This document shows positions 8,412 to 17,380 of a DNA stretch of 64,000 nt, in pieces; position 1 is the first letter of the stretch; each line of letters begins with the position of its first letter. The stretch lies in the NCBI RefSeq assembly GCF_900343155.1, contig NZ_OUNG01000003.1:248001-312000 (forward strand). Direction: 5' to 3'. The position numbers and the translations under genes were made by a program. The stretch comes from Lactimicrobium massiliense (GTDB lineage Bacteria; Bacillota_I; Bacilli_A; Erysipelotrichales; Erysipelotrichaceae). Under the pieces are notes generated by a model that ran no database searches, was not told the origin of the DNA, and was given only the letters and a program-made list of their open reading frames with translations.

Positions 8412-9228
8412 GAATACCCTCTCTTTCCTTGAGCAGATCATCTGCCTTCATGTGATCAATGATCATCTTCATCAGTGTTTCCATTTCACCGCCCTCACGA
8501 TAATCCGCATGAGCCATAAAATTCACACGGCCGTCCCGGATCAGCTTCTCGGCAACTGTTTTACTCTTGTCATAGACTGCAATGGACTTTCCCCCATACA
8601 GCTTCACCAGCCGCATACACGGCACATCGGTAAACCCATCCGCCACATAGACCATTCTTTCAAACGGCACCGGCCTCACACGGGGATCCAGATAGTCATT
8701 CAGATCCGCATCATTGCTTTCATCCAGCACCTGCTTGTTAATACGGAAGATATACTGCGTCTTGGTCGTGTAATTCACAATCCGGGCCGGCCACTTGGCA
8801 TCGCCATGTTCATCATAGTAATAGCGGCAGGCATAGATGCGGGTAAACTGATCCGCAATCGGCAATGCTTCAATAATCTCACTCATGCCGGAACTGATGA
8901 TGTAGTGCTCGATCGTAAAACCAGCCGCTCTGCCATATGCATTGATGCGGGAAAACCATGTCTCAACACCTGGAAACAGCACCACATCCTTGCCAAGGGA
9001 CAGAAAGTTCTCCTTCCGCAATGGCATGCCCTCTTCCTCATACTTTCGTTTCAGAAGATACAGGTAAGCAGAAATCGCATCCATGCGGTTGGTGATGGCA
9101 AGGCGCGTCACCTCAGCCCAGAAATCCCGGGGATGATCATAGCCAAGCCGCGGAATGAGGGAATACTCCTCCATATCCCGCGGTGACAGTGTTTTATCAA
9201 AATCGTATAAAATTGCGGCTTTTTTCAT
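8398..9228 (-). CDS. HAD-family phosphatase (phosphoserine-phosphatase-like)
   Basis: The 276-residue protein begins with KKAAILYDFDKTLSPRDME, where the DxDKT nucleophile motif is at residues 9-12. IISSGMSEIIEAL supplies motif II, and ADGFTDVPCMRLV is the motif IV acidic pair. Between them is a long cap domain. Substrates of this HAD subgroup are small phosphoesters; none can be assigned here. The start at 9228 is chosen because GGAAGAG lies 6 nt upstream. It is first in a two-gene operon with the CBS protein. Confidence 0.82.
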   Translation of the reverse strand: MKKAAILYDFDKTLSPRDMEEYSLIPRLGYDHPRDFWAEVTRLAITNRMDAISAYLYLLKRKYEEEGMPLRKENFLSLGKDVVLFPGVETWFSRINAYGRAAGFTIEHYIISSGMSEIIEALPIADQFTRIYACRYYYDEHGDAKWPARIVNYTTKTQYIFRINKQVLDESNDADLNDYLDPRVRPVPFERMVYVADGFTDVPCMRLVKLYGGKSIAVYDKSKTVAEKLIRDGRVNFMAHADYREGGEMETLMKMIIDHMKADDLLKEREGIHEPE

Positions 9229-9280
9229 ATTCTCTTCCTTTCCCTTCATCATACAAAAGGAAGCAGAGAAAGAAAAGCCA

Positions 9281-9311
9281 GAAAAAAGAAGACCACATGA
9301 CGCGGTCTTCT
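9281..9311 (-). terminator. Terminator of the dipeptidase gene
   Basis: On the minus strand AGAAGACC (9311-9304) pairs with GGTCTTCT (9294-9287), followed by TTTTTC. It sits 14 bp after the pepV stop. Confidence 0.85.
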
Positions 9312-9324
9312 GAGATGATCCATC

Positions 9325-10686
9325 TTACAGAGCTAGCAGCTTGATGATCGCAGTGGCATAAATCTCTGCCTGTTTCAGCAGTTCATCAATGCGCACCCAT
9401 TCATTTGTATTGTGAATGCGGTAATCCTCATGAGGGAATGCACAGCCAAACGCAATGGTATTGTCAATGCCCTTGGCATATGTACCGCCGCCAATGACCA
9501 GCGGCTGGCTCTCCGTATCGCCAGTGACTTCACGATAGGCATCCAGCAATGTTGTGACAAGTGGCGAATCTACCGGGAAGAACAGCGGCTCAACTGTATG
9601 CTTGATCTCAATCAGGCCATTTTCATCTTCCAGATGCTCACTCCACTGCTTGACAACCTGCTTGGCATTGAAGGTAACCGGGAAGCGGATATCAATCGTT
9701 CCCTCAATCACGCCATCCTTCATGCCAATAACACCATTGTTCAGTGTCAATGCACCATATTCATCCTTGCAGGCAACACCGGCAGAAGTACCATCGGTCT
9801 CCAGTCCGAAGTGGTCACAATAGAATTCCACAAACGGATCCTGGCAGCCGGCTGCGTGCAGACCGCACATCAGATAGGAAATGGCATTGCGGCCAAGTTC
9901 CGGCGTGCTGGCATGAGCAGCCACACCCGTCACACTGATGCGGACATTTTCGCCCTCTTCGTTCATCTCATAGGCAATCGAGTTATTGTTGAAATAATCT
10001 TCCAGTGCCTTCTTGGAGAACGTGCACTTCTTCAGAAGAATCATGCAATTCTTGCACACAATGTTGGAAACTGTACCGCCCTTGATGTCCAGAATCTCTG
10101 TCTTCTTGGAACGGTAAACGGCGCCAACCATACCCTTTTCACCATAGACAAGCGGAAATTCACCATCTGGTGTAAAGCCATAGTCAACACTGCCTTCCTT
10201 CTTGACATAGTAGGCAAGACCCTTGGAGCCGGACTCTTCATTGGTTCCCATGATCAGACGCACACGTTTGTTCATCGGGATGCCAAGGTCACGCACAGCC
10301 TTCATGGCAATCATACTTGCCACCACAGCACCCTTATCATCGGAAACGCCGCGGCCATACAGAATGCCATCCTTCTCCGTCATCTCAAACGGCTCGGTGT
10401 CCCAGCCATCGCTCTTTGCGGCCGGTACAACATCCAGATGACCGACAATGCCGATCAGCTTCTCGCCTTCACCCATTTCAGCATATCCAATGTAATTATC
10501 CAGATTGACTGTTTTGAAGCCATCCTCTTGCAGAAAGGACAGAGCGGTTTCCAATGCTTTCTTCGGTCCCGGTCCAAACGGTGCGCCATCCTCCGGTGTA
10601 CCCATGGCAGAATTCACTGCCACAAGACTTCCCAGACGGCTGACCAGTTCATCGCGGTAACCCTCTATGACTGACTTTACGTCCAT
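9325..10686 (-). CDS. pepV: M20-family dipeptidase (PepV/Sapep type)
   Basis: The 453-residue metallopeptidase removes N-terminal residues from dipeptides in the cytosol. The first metal ligand is in GIVGHLDVVPA (His83, Asp85), the bridging Asp117 is in GRGVSDDKGAV, and the catalytic and ligand glutamates are in GTNEESGSKG (150-151). The lid domain spans about residues 185-345, and the last ligand is in the C-terminal FPHEDYRIHNTNEW. Length and order match PepV. GGAGG is 8 nt before the start. With the oligopeptide transporter and aminopeptidase P elsewhere in the window, it fits a peptide-use pathway. Confidence 0.92.
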   Translation of the reverse strand: MDVKSVIEGYRDELVSRLGSLVAVNSAMGTPEDGAPFGPGPKKALETALSFLQEDGFKTVNLDNYIGYAEMGEGEKLIGIVGHLDVVPAAKSDGWDTEPFEMTEKDGILYGRGVSDDKGAVVASMIAMKAVRDLGIPMNKRVRLIMGTNEESGSKGLAYYVKKEGSVDYGFTPDGEFPLVYGEKGMVGAVYRSKKTEILDIKGGTVSNIVCKNCMILLKKCTFSKKALEDYFNNNSIAYEMNEEGENVRISVTGVAAHASTPELGRNAISYLMCGLHAAGCQDPFVEFYCDHFGLETDGTSAGVACKDEYGALTLNNGVIGMKDGVIEGTIDIRFPVTFNAKQVVKQWSEHLEDENGLIEIKHTVEPLFFPVDSPLVTTLLDAYREVTGDTESQPLVIGGGTYAKGIDNTIAFGCAFPHEDYRIHNTNEWVRIDELLKQAEIYATAIIKLLAL

Positions 10687-10731
10687 AACTTTTCCTCCAG
10701 AAAATACCCGTATATTATACGCACGAAGCTG

Positions 10732-11514
10732 TTAAAACTCAATTTGCAGACCGATCGGACAGTGGTCAGAACCAGTCACCGTATCATAGATCAAAGAATC
10801 TTTGACATTTCCTGCAATCCGATTGGATACCAGGAAGTAATCGATCCGCCAGCCGGCATTCCTTTCCCTTGCCTTGAACCGATAGCTCCACCAGGAATAC
10901 TTCACTGCATCCGGATACAGATGCCGGAACGTATCGGTAAAGCCGGCAGCCAGCAGTTCCGTCATCTTCGCACGCTCTTCATCAGAGAAACCGGCATTAT
11001 GATGATTGGATGCCGGATTTTTGATATCGATCTCTTCATGGGCAACATTGAGATCACCGGTATAAATCACTGGTTTTGTCTGATCCAGCTTCAAAAGATG
11101 TGCTTTCAGATATCCTTCCCATTCCATACGGTAATCCAGCCGGGCAAGCTGTTCCTTGGAATTGGGCACATAGGCACATACAAACCAGAAATCCGGATAT
11201 TCCAGTGTAATCACACGCCCTTCTTTGGTTGTATCGCCGTCAATATCATAAATGACCTGCAGCGGCTCTTTCTTTGCATAAACCATTGTGCCGGAATACC
11301 CTTTTCTTTCTGCACTGTTCATATAGCGGAAATAGCCGTCAAAGGACATCGAATCATCAAGCTGATCCGGCTGCATCTTGGTCTCCTGAATCGCAAACAG
11401 ATCTGCATCCGCCTGTGCAAAGAAGTCAGAAAACCCCTTCTTCATGCATGAGCGCAGGCCATTCACATTCCAGGAAACAAGTTTCACAGCTCTCTTGTCT
11501 GTTTCCATAGCCAT
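10732..11514 (-). CDS. exoA: Exodeoxyribonuclease III / AP endonuclease (ExoA type)
   Basis: The 260-residue DNA repair nuclease has the metal-dependent EEP fold. Key elements in order are SWNVNGLRSCMKKG (Asn), FAIQETKMQPDQLDD (catalytic Glu about 43), YTGDLNVAHEEIDI (Asp and Asn), RERNAGWRIDYFLVS and the C-terminal GSDHCPIGLQIEF (Asp-His). It cleaves DNA 5' of abasic sites and has 3' exonuclease activity. Its start lies 31 bp inside the end of the aminopeptidase gene, with GAGGAGG 7 nt before the ATG, so translation is probably coupled. Confidence 0.93.
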   Translation of the reverse strand: MAMETDKRAVKLVSWNVNGLRSCMKKGFSDFFAQADADLFAIQETKMQPDQLDDSMSFDGYFRYMNSAERKGYSGTMVYAKKEPLQVIYDIDGDTTKEGRVITLEYPDFWFVCAYVPNSKEQLARLDYRMEWEGYLKAHLLKLDQTKPVIYTGDLNVAHEEIDIKNPASNHHNAGFSDEERAKMTELLAAGFTDTFRHLYPDAVKYSWWSYRFKARERNAGWRIDYFLVSNRIAGNVKDSLIYDTVTGSDHCPIGLQIEF

Positions 11515-13286
11515 TGTTTTTCCTCCTCATTTAAATATGGAGAAAGCGTATCATACACATGCTGGTGATAGACATTGATTTGCTCAATCTCTTTCTTTTC
11601 CAGCAGGCTGACATCAATCGCATCCCGATCATACGGACACAGTGTCAGGTCCTCAAAGTACAGCCACTGGCCATAGAAGTTATGCGTGCCTTTGCGCACC
11701 AGCAGTTCATTCTCGATACGGATGCCAACCTTATACGGCAGATACACGCCAGGCTCATCCGTCACAACCATGCCGTCTTCCAGCACTGAGGAAGGACGGG
11801 CAGCACTTGGCACACCCCAGCGCACAGCCTGGGGACCTTCATGGACGCCAAGCACATGGCCAACCCCATGGCCGGTGCCGCACTGATAGTCAATATCCTC
11901 ATCCCATAACGGTCCTCTGGCCAGAATATCCAGATTGTTGCCGCAGGTGCCATACAGGAAACGGGCACGTGCCAATGCCAGATGTCCCTTTAATACAAGC
12001 GTATACAGCTTCTTCTCTTCCGCAGTCAATTTGCCAAGTGAGATCGTACGGGTAATATCGGTCGAACCATCACGGTATGTACCGCCGCTGTCCACCAGCA
12101 GAAAGCCCTGCGGCTTACACATGGCATACTGCTTTTCAGTTGCCACATAGTGCATCATGGCACCATTGGCCTGATATGCGGAAATCGTCGGAAAACTTGG
12201 TTCCAGATAGTCCGGCTGTGCAGCCCGCAGCGCATACAGATGATTCTGGGCAGACAGTTCACTCATCGTACCAGATGCCGCATGATCCTTGATCCACTTG
12301 ACAAACTTCACCATGGCAATGCCGTCTTTCAGATGGGCATGGCGGATATTTGCAATTTCCGTTTCATTCTTCATGGCACGGAACAGCTCCACTGGAGAAT
12401 GGGCATTGAGAATACGGTTATGGCCGGCACGCAAAGCATCATATAATTCCGCATTCAGACCGGAAAGATCTGCCCAGACAACCTGATTGGACAAGGAAGA
12501 AAGATCTGCCTGCAGACTGCCATATGGCTTTACAGACACATGCCAGCTAGCAAGATAGGCAGCCACTTCTGATGAGACAGCCTTTTCGGCCACATAGTAA
12601 GATGCCTGATCCTTTTCAATCAAGGCAAAGGCATATGGCACCGGCGTACACGGAATATCATCCCCGCGCACATTCAATACCCAGCACGGATCTTCCAATG
12701 CCGTCAGCACCAGCACATCCGCACCTTTTTCAGCCATTGCCTTTCTGACTCTGGCCAGACGCTCACCGGCACTTTCACCGGTATACTTTTCGTCCATCAA
12801 AAACAATGGCTTTTCAGGCATGGCCGGACGGTCCTTCCAGATCATGCCAACCAGATCCTCACGCATATGCAGGGACGCATGGCGCATAGAAAGGGCACGG
12901 CTCAGAGTAAGGGCAGCCTGCGCAGATACCACATGGCCGTCAAAGCCAAGAATACCGTTATCCGGTGTGTTCTGAATCAGAAAATCCAATGGATTGGGCA
13001 CACCCTCCTGGCGCAGCCGCATCAGTGTCACACCGGTGCCAGCCAGCTCCATCTCTGCCTGGGTAAAGTAGCGTCCATCCGTCCAGAGGCCGGCAAAGTC
13101 TCTGGTGACAATGGCACAGCCGGCATCACCGGTAAAACCGGTCAGCCATGACTTGCACTTGAAATGATCAGCCGTATACTCCTGAGACAGATGGTCATCC
13201 TCATTGGGAACATAATACACATCAATGTTTCTGGCCTGCATCAATGCCCGCAGAGCCGCAATTCTCTCCTGTATTTCCATTTTCAT
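11484..13286 (-). CDS. Xaa-Pro aminopeptidase (M24B, aminopeptidase P)
   Basis: The 600-residue enzyme releases N-terminal residues that precede proline. Two creatinase-like N-terminal domains (about residues 1-310) precede the pita-bread metallopeptidase domain. Metal ligands are in LVDSGGTYRDGSTDITRT, GTGHGVGHVLGVHEGPQ and VTDEPGVYLPYKVGIRIENE. The short C-terminal domain is complete. ACGAGG precedes the start, with a second ATG two codons later. It is the first gene of a two-gene unit with exoA. Confidence 0.92.
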   Translation of the reverse strand: MKMEIQERIAALRALMQARNIDVYYVPNEDDHLSQEYTADHFKCKSWLTGFTGDAGCAIVTRDFAGLWTDGRYFTQAEMELAGTGVTLMRLRQEGVPNPLDFLIQNTPDNGILGFDGHVVSAQAALTLSRALSMRHASLHMREDLVGMIWKDRPAMPEKPLFLMDEKYTGESAGERLARVRKAMAEKGADVLVLTALEDPCWVLNVRGDDIPCTPVPYAFALIEKDQASYYVAEKAVSSEVAAYLASWHVSVKPYGSLQADLSSLSNQVVWADLSGLNAELYDALRAGHNRILNAHSPVELFRAMKNETEIANIRHAHLKDGIAMVKFVKWIKDHAASGTMSELSAQNHLYALRAAQPDYLEPSFPTISAYQANGAMMHYVATEKQYAMCKPQGFLLVDSGGTYRDGSTDITRTISLGKLTAEEKKLYTLVLKGHLALARARFLYGTCGNNLDILARGPLWDEDIDYQCGTGHGVGHVLGVHEGPQAVRWGVPSAARPSSVLEDGMVVTDEPGVYLPYKVGIRIENELLVRKGTHNFYGQWLYFEDLTLCPYDRDAIDVSLLEKKEIEQINVYHQHVYDTLSPYLNEEEKQWLWKQTREL

Positions 13287-13398
13287 TTAACCTCGTAACG
13301 TACTCCATTATATGCAAAACAAAGCAGAAGGAACAACAACACACCCATTGTCACGCCATTCAAAACAGCATATGATAAGGAACGCAAAGGAGAACATT

Positions 13399-15456
13399 GT
13401 GCCATCCCGTACTGAAACATTCGCTGTTCATGCACTGTCCGTTGCGGCAAGTGCAGATACGATACAAAACCATCTTTCATCCATGCCGGGCATCCAGCAG
13501 GTCACCGTCAACACTGCGATCCGCACCATGGATGTCACTTTTGATGATGCTAAAATCACCAAAGAAAATATCCTCAAAGCCATCCAGGCATGCGGCTATG
13601 ATGCATGCCTGCGCCATGAAGCACTTCCCTGCATGCCAGAAGCAGGAAACAGCAGAAATCTGAAAACAAGACTTTCTTTCAGCATCTCTCTGCTGACACC
13701 ACTGGCTCTCATCCTGCCATGCAGCACTCTTTTTTTCATTGGCTTACTGGCAGCCATTCTCTGCCTGCAGAAAGAACAGGCCATCACATGCCTGCATCAT
13801 CTGAAACACAAGCAGTGGGATGATCAGGCCGTCACTGCATGTCTCTTCATTGCATTTCTGCCAGTGATCTGTCTGCTTTTCATCACAAAGAGCCAGATTC
13901 ATGCCACAGCAGCTGCCTGGACTGCTGTCACAGGCATCCGCCTTTCTCTTCTGGCATCTGCAGAAAGAAAAGAAAACCAGGAAAAGCAGAGATTTGTCCC
14001 GGCAGAAGTCAGGGAAAAAGCACACTTGCTGAAAGGCAGCCAGGAAATGACCATCAGCCCGGATGAATTGCAGCCAGGTGATCTTCTCGTCCTGCGGAAA
14101 GGAGATACCATCCCGGCAGATGGCAAAATCAGGGAAGGCGCGGTCCGGATTGAAAACAGTCAGGGTGAAAAGCATGTCAGGGATGATCTGTTTGCCGGTG
14201 AAAAAGTCTGCCATGGTTACTGCACATGCCGTGTTGAAAAGGCTGGCAGTAAGACTGCCATCGCAAACCTCTGGCACAAGGCATTGCAGAATACGGACAC
14301 TGTTCCTGACGGTATCCTTGCAAAAAAGAAAAAGGATATCAAGATCAGCGCCGGCATCATGGCAGCAGTCTTTGTCATTGTCCTTTTGATTACCAGACAG
14401 CTGAGCGCTGCACTTGTCAGTGCCCTTGCCATTCCAGCATCCATCTATCCCTGCGCAATGGCAGCATTCACAGCAAAGACCCAAAGATCCTTCAGTCTGG
14501 ACCTTGCCAGACAGAATCTCTTTTTACAGACGCGCCGCAGTCTGGAAGATCAGAAGATTGAGACCATCTTTCTCGAGCAGGATGATATTGTCACAAGCCG
14601 CGAACTGACAGTCTGTGACTTTTTACCTGGCAAAGACATTGATATCCATATCATGGAGATGAATGCCGGTGATGCCATTACCCATCACAAAGATCACTTT
14701 GCCAAAGCATTGCAGCGCTATCTGCGCAGTCAGAAGCTGACCAGTGAAAGTGCCGGTGCCTTCTGTGCCATCAGGAATGACAGCTGCGGGAAAACGATGA
14801 AGCTGGAAACACCTGCAGATGTCAAAAAAGCAGGACTCGACACAGCATCCTGGGATGAAACGATCAAGGCAATGGAAACAGAAGGCAAAGAGATACGCCT
14901 ATTGCATGATGGTTCCCATATCATCGGTCTGGTTTCTGCCCGCAAGGAAATTCTGCCGCATGCAAAAGATGCCATAGTATCATTGAAACAGCAGGACATG
15001 CATGTTGTACTGCTCGTCCATGGCACCAAAAGTCCTGCCGGATATCTGCAGAAAGAAACCGGTGTGGATGAGGTGAAATGGAATGCGTCCTGGAATCAGA
15101 AGGAAGAACTTCTGAAAAAGGAAACAGGAAATGGAAAGGCATGTGCTTTTGTCTGCAGCGCAGACATGGCCAGCCACAGTGCCTCTTTACAAATCCGCAT
15201 GCACAGCATGCAGGATGATGCAAGCGACATCATCACCCCAGGCAATGAGACTGCCTCTTTGCCTGTCATCTTCAAATACCAGAGACAGATGTCTGATACC
15301 CTGCTTGCAAAGCAGAATCGCATACAGCTTTATCATACGGCTGTCATGATGATCTGCCTTGTGTCTGCCATCTTTGTGCACAGCCTGTTTGTGCCATATC
15401 TTCTCAGCATTGCCAGTGTCATTTTTCAGCTTTTAAATTACAATGCAAGCAGATGA
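13399..15456 (+). CDS. P1B-type ATPase-like protein lacking all catalytic signatures
   Basis: The scaffold is a heavy-metal P-type ATPase: N-terminal HMA-like domain, paired membrane helices, actuator domain, two helices, P/N domain and two C-terminal helices (685 residues). The key motifs have changed without gaps. The HMA CxxC is A16xxA19; the actuator TGES is QGEK (255-258); the membrane CPC is YPC (350-352); the phosphorylation DKTGTLT is EQDDIVT with Glu393 for Asp; and GDGxND is replaced by CSADMAS from 586. The frame is open throughout. The GTG at 13399 with AAAGGAG 6 nt upstream is preferred over a distant ATG (13312). Pumping by the usual phosphoenzyme cycle is not expected. A sensor, scaffold or slowly decaying gene are the options. 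Confidence 0.8.
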   Translation: MPSRTETFAVHALSVAASADTIQNHLSSMPGIQQVTVNTAIRTMDVTFDDAKITKENILKAIQACGYDACLRHEALPCMPEAGNSRNLKTRLSFSISLLTPLALILPCSTLFFIGLLAAILCLQKEQAITCLHHLKHKQWDDQAVTACLFIAFLPVICLLFITKSQIHATAAAWTAVTGIRLSLLASAERKENQEKQRFVPAEVREKAHLLKGSQEMTISPDELQPGDLLVLRKGDTIPADGKIREGAVRIENSQGEKHVRDDLFAGEKVCHGYCTCRVEKAGSKTAIANLWHKALQNTDTVPDGILAKKKKDIKISAGIMAAVFVIVLLITRQLSAALVSALAIPASIYPCAMAAFTAKTQRSFSLDLARQNLFLQTRRSLEDQKIETIFLEQDDIVTSRELTVCDFLPGKDIDIHIMEMNAGDAITHHKDHFAKALQRYLRSQKLTSESAGAFCAIRNDSCGKTMKLETPADVKKAGLDTASWDETIKAMETEGKEIRLLHDGSHIIGLVSARKEILPHAKDAIVSLKQQDMHVVLLVHGTKSPAGYLQKETGVDEVKWNASWNQKEELLKKETGNGKACAFVCSADMASHSASLQIRMHSMQDDASDIITPGNETASLPVIFKYQRQMSDTLLAKQNRIQLYHTAVMMICLVSAIFVHSLFVPYLLSIASVIFQLLNYNASR

Positions 15457-15488
15457 AAAGACCCGCATCACACAATGCAGGTCTTTTT
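15456..15488 (+). terminator. Terminator of the ATPase-like gene
   Basis: AAAAGACC (15456-15463) plus GCAT pairs with ATGC plus GGTCTTTT (15480-15487), with one mismatch and a trailing T-run. It starts at the last base of the stop codon. Confidence 0.85.
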
Positions 15489-15620
15489 AATCTGGAATGA
15501 TGTAGAAGACGGATTTCTGTATCCGCAGAAGAATCTTCTTCTGTTTTTTCCAACTGTGCAGCTGCTCTTGATCTCAGCCTTGATCTGCCTGCTGTCACAC
15601 TGATTGTTTGCTAATCTCAG

Positions 15621-15810
15621 TCACTCATGACACTTGCGTGCCACTCTAACAAATGCATCAATTGTCAGACGAACCTGTCCATCGGTCTGTCCTCATGCAG
15701 ACTTTCACTTTCTTTCATCCGGCTTTTCCGGTCCATGATACCCGTATTCCGAAACCTTTCTGCACTGTTTCGAAATACTCGGACTAATATTCGAGGAGCA
15801 CCTTCTTCAT
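15621..15810 (-). pseudogene. Short frameshifted gene remnant
   Basis: A good ribosome site (ACGGAGG) precedes an ATG at 15810 that reads MKKVLLEY before a stop. In another frame the 3' part reads TDGQVRLTIDAFVRVARKCHE and stops at 15621. A TATAATAG-type box lies about 50 bp upstream. The pieces look like a small protein broken by indels; the family is not recognised. The remainder of 15490-15960 shows nothing else clear. Confidence 0.4.
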
Positions 15811-15960
15811 AAGCATTACCTCCGTTTCAATTGGGAATCCTGCTTGATTTCTCTTGGTACTTTTATAATAGCTTCTGCCCCCTTCTTTACCAGTCTTGTT
15901 TTGCATTTTTTATTCGTCTATTATATATATGTTGGCAGTACGCAAGAGATGGAGGCATGA

Positions 15961-16791
15961 ATGATACAGGATATCGCTCCGCATGTCATGCATAATGAAT
16001 ACAAGCCCAGAGACCCCCGGGCAGATGACTATGTCTTTTCCTTTGATGGCAATAATGTCCATCTCAACCATGACAATCTTTTTTTCCAGGTAAAAGACCT
16101 GCCGGATCAGCGGCATCTGGACTATCTGTTCCGGATTGATGATACGGCCTTTTTTCTGAGTGATCTCAAAGATCTTGCCGTATCTTCCATCAATACGTAC
16201 AACCTGCGTACCTTGGAACCAAAGTGGCTGTCCTTTGCGGCCATCACTGGCTGGCAGATTGATGCCTGGATGCAGATCAATAAAAGATGTGGAAGATGCG
16301 GCCACCTGATGGTCAAGGATACCAGGGAGCGGGCAATGCGCTGTCCCAGCTGCGGCAATCTTGTCTATCCCCGCATCATGCCCGCTGTCATTGTCGCTGT
16401 GATCAATGACAACGGCGAACTGCTGGTGACCAAATATGCGCATGGACGCTATCAGAAATATGCCCTTGTGGCAGGATACAATGAGATCGGTGAAAGCATT
16501 GAACAGACCGCGATCCGTGAAGTCAAGGAAGAGACCGGTCTCGATGTTGGCTCTTTGACGTATTACAAATCACAGCCATGGGGCTTTACTTCCACATTGC
16601 TGTTTGGCTTTTATGCCCATGTGATCGGCAGTGATGCCATCACCATGGACTCAAATGAGCTGCGGGTGGCCCGCTGGGTCAAGCCAACCGATGAAATTGA
16701 TACCGGCGGCAATGCCTCCCTCACCAGTGAAATGATTCATAACTTTATCGAAGATAGCGCAAGAAGACCCCTTACTTCAGGCAGGGGATGA
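15961..16791 (+). CDS. nudC: NADH pyrophosphatase (NudC-type Nudix hydrolase)
   Basis: The 276-residue protein has an N-terminal domain, a four-cysteine zinc ribbon (CGRCGHLM and CPSCGNLVYPR, about residues 110-140) and a Nudix box starting at GYNEIGESIEQTAIREVKEE and ending ETG. The NudC-specific SQPWGF follows. It hydrolyses NADH and can decap NAD-capped RNA. GGAGG is 5 nt before the ATG. The last residues (RRPLTSGRG) are encoded by the end of the adjacent IS200/IS605 element, so the natural C-terminus has been replaced while the catalytic domain is intact. Confidence 0.9.
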   Translation: MIQDIAPHVMHNEYKPRDPRADDYVFSFDGNNVHLNHDNLFFQVKDLPDQRHLDYLFRIDDTAFFLSDLKDLAVSSINTYNLRTLEPKWLSFAAITGWQIDAWMQINKRCGRCGHLMVKDTRERAMRCPSCGNLVYPRIMPAVIVAVINDNGELLVTKYAHGRYQKYALVAGYNEIGESIEQTAIREVKEETGLDVGSLTYYKSQPWGFTSTLLFGFYAHVIGSDAITMDSNELRVARWVKPTDEIDTGGNASLTSEMIHNFIEDSARRPLTSGRG

Positions 16792-17253
16792 ATTGCGCCT
16801 CTTTTTATGATATTTGCCGTACTTCCCGGATTTCACGTACTTTCGTTTGTGCTCTTCTGTAGGCTGAGACTGCACATACGCTTTCAGCTTTTCGATGGTA
16901 ACGCCGCCTGTGGTTGAAATATAGTAGCTGTCGCTCCATAAAGAGTCTCCATGCAGAAGACGGCTGATCTCAGGGAGATGATCCCTCCTCAGAATGCGGG
17001 AGGTGACTCCCTTCAGAGAATTAATGATTTCAACCACCGAATAGCAGGGTGACAGATCTGCAAGGATATGCACATGGTCTTCGTCTGTCTCGATCTCCTG
17101 TACGTGTCCCTTCTTGTCTTCGATCAGACGAATGCATTCTGACTTGAGCTGGTCTGCCACATCGCCAGTCAGCACTTTCCGGCGGTACTTGGTCACCAGT
17201 ACAATATGGTAAGACAGGCTGTATACGGCATGGGCGCTGTGATATTCGTTCAT
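16777..17253 (-). CDS. tnpA: IS200/IS605 Y1 transposase TnpA
   Basis: The 158-residue HUH single-strand transposase has SYHIVLVTKYRRKVL at the N-terminus, the HUH-type metal site in DEDHVHILADLSP and the catalytic tyrosine in DSYYISTTGGV. It excises and inserts single-stranded element DNA by recognising the end hairpins. The start at 17253 has AAAGGAG 6 nt upstream, so an ATG nine codons earlier is not needed. The C-terminal tail is basic. It appears complete and possibly active. Confidence 0.93.
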   Translation of the reverse strand: MNEYHSAHAVYSLSYHIVLVTKYRRKVLTGDVADQLKSECIRLIEDKKGHVQEIETDEDHVHILADLSPCYSVVEIINSLKGVTSRILRRDHLPEISRLLHGDSLWSDSYYISTTGGVTIEKLKAYVQSQPTEEHKRKYVKSGKYGKYHKKRRNSSPA

Positions 17254-17380
17254 GGATTGTCTCCTTTCAAATATAACCAATATTGAATATTACAGTCTAA
17301 GTATACGGAAAAAGTGCATAATATGCGGTATAATAAGACTGTAAAATATAAATTTAAACCAAATAGAAAGGGGCGCTGTT

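Noticed and set aside
13283-13480. A 65-codon reverse frame with a hydrophobic C-terminal segment, antisense to the ATPase-like gene start
   Set aside because: It has no ribosome site and overlaps the better-supported GTG start on the opposite strand.
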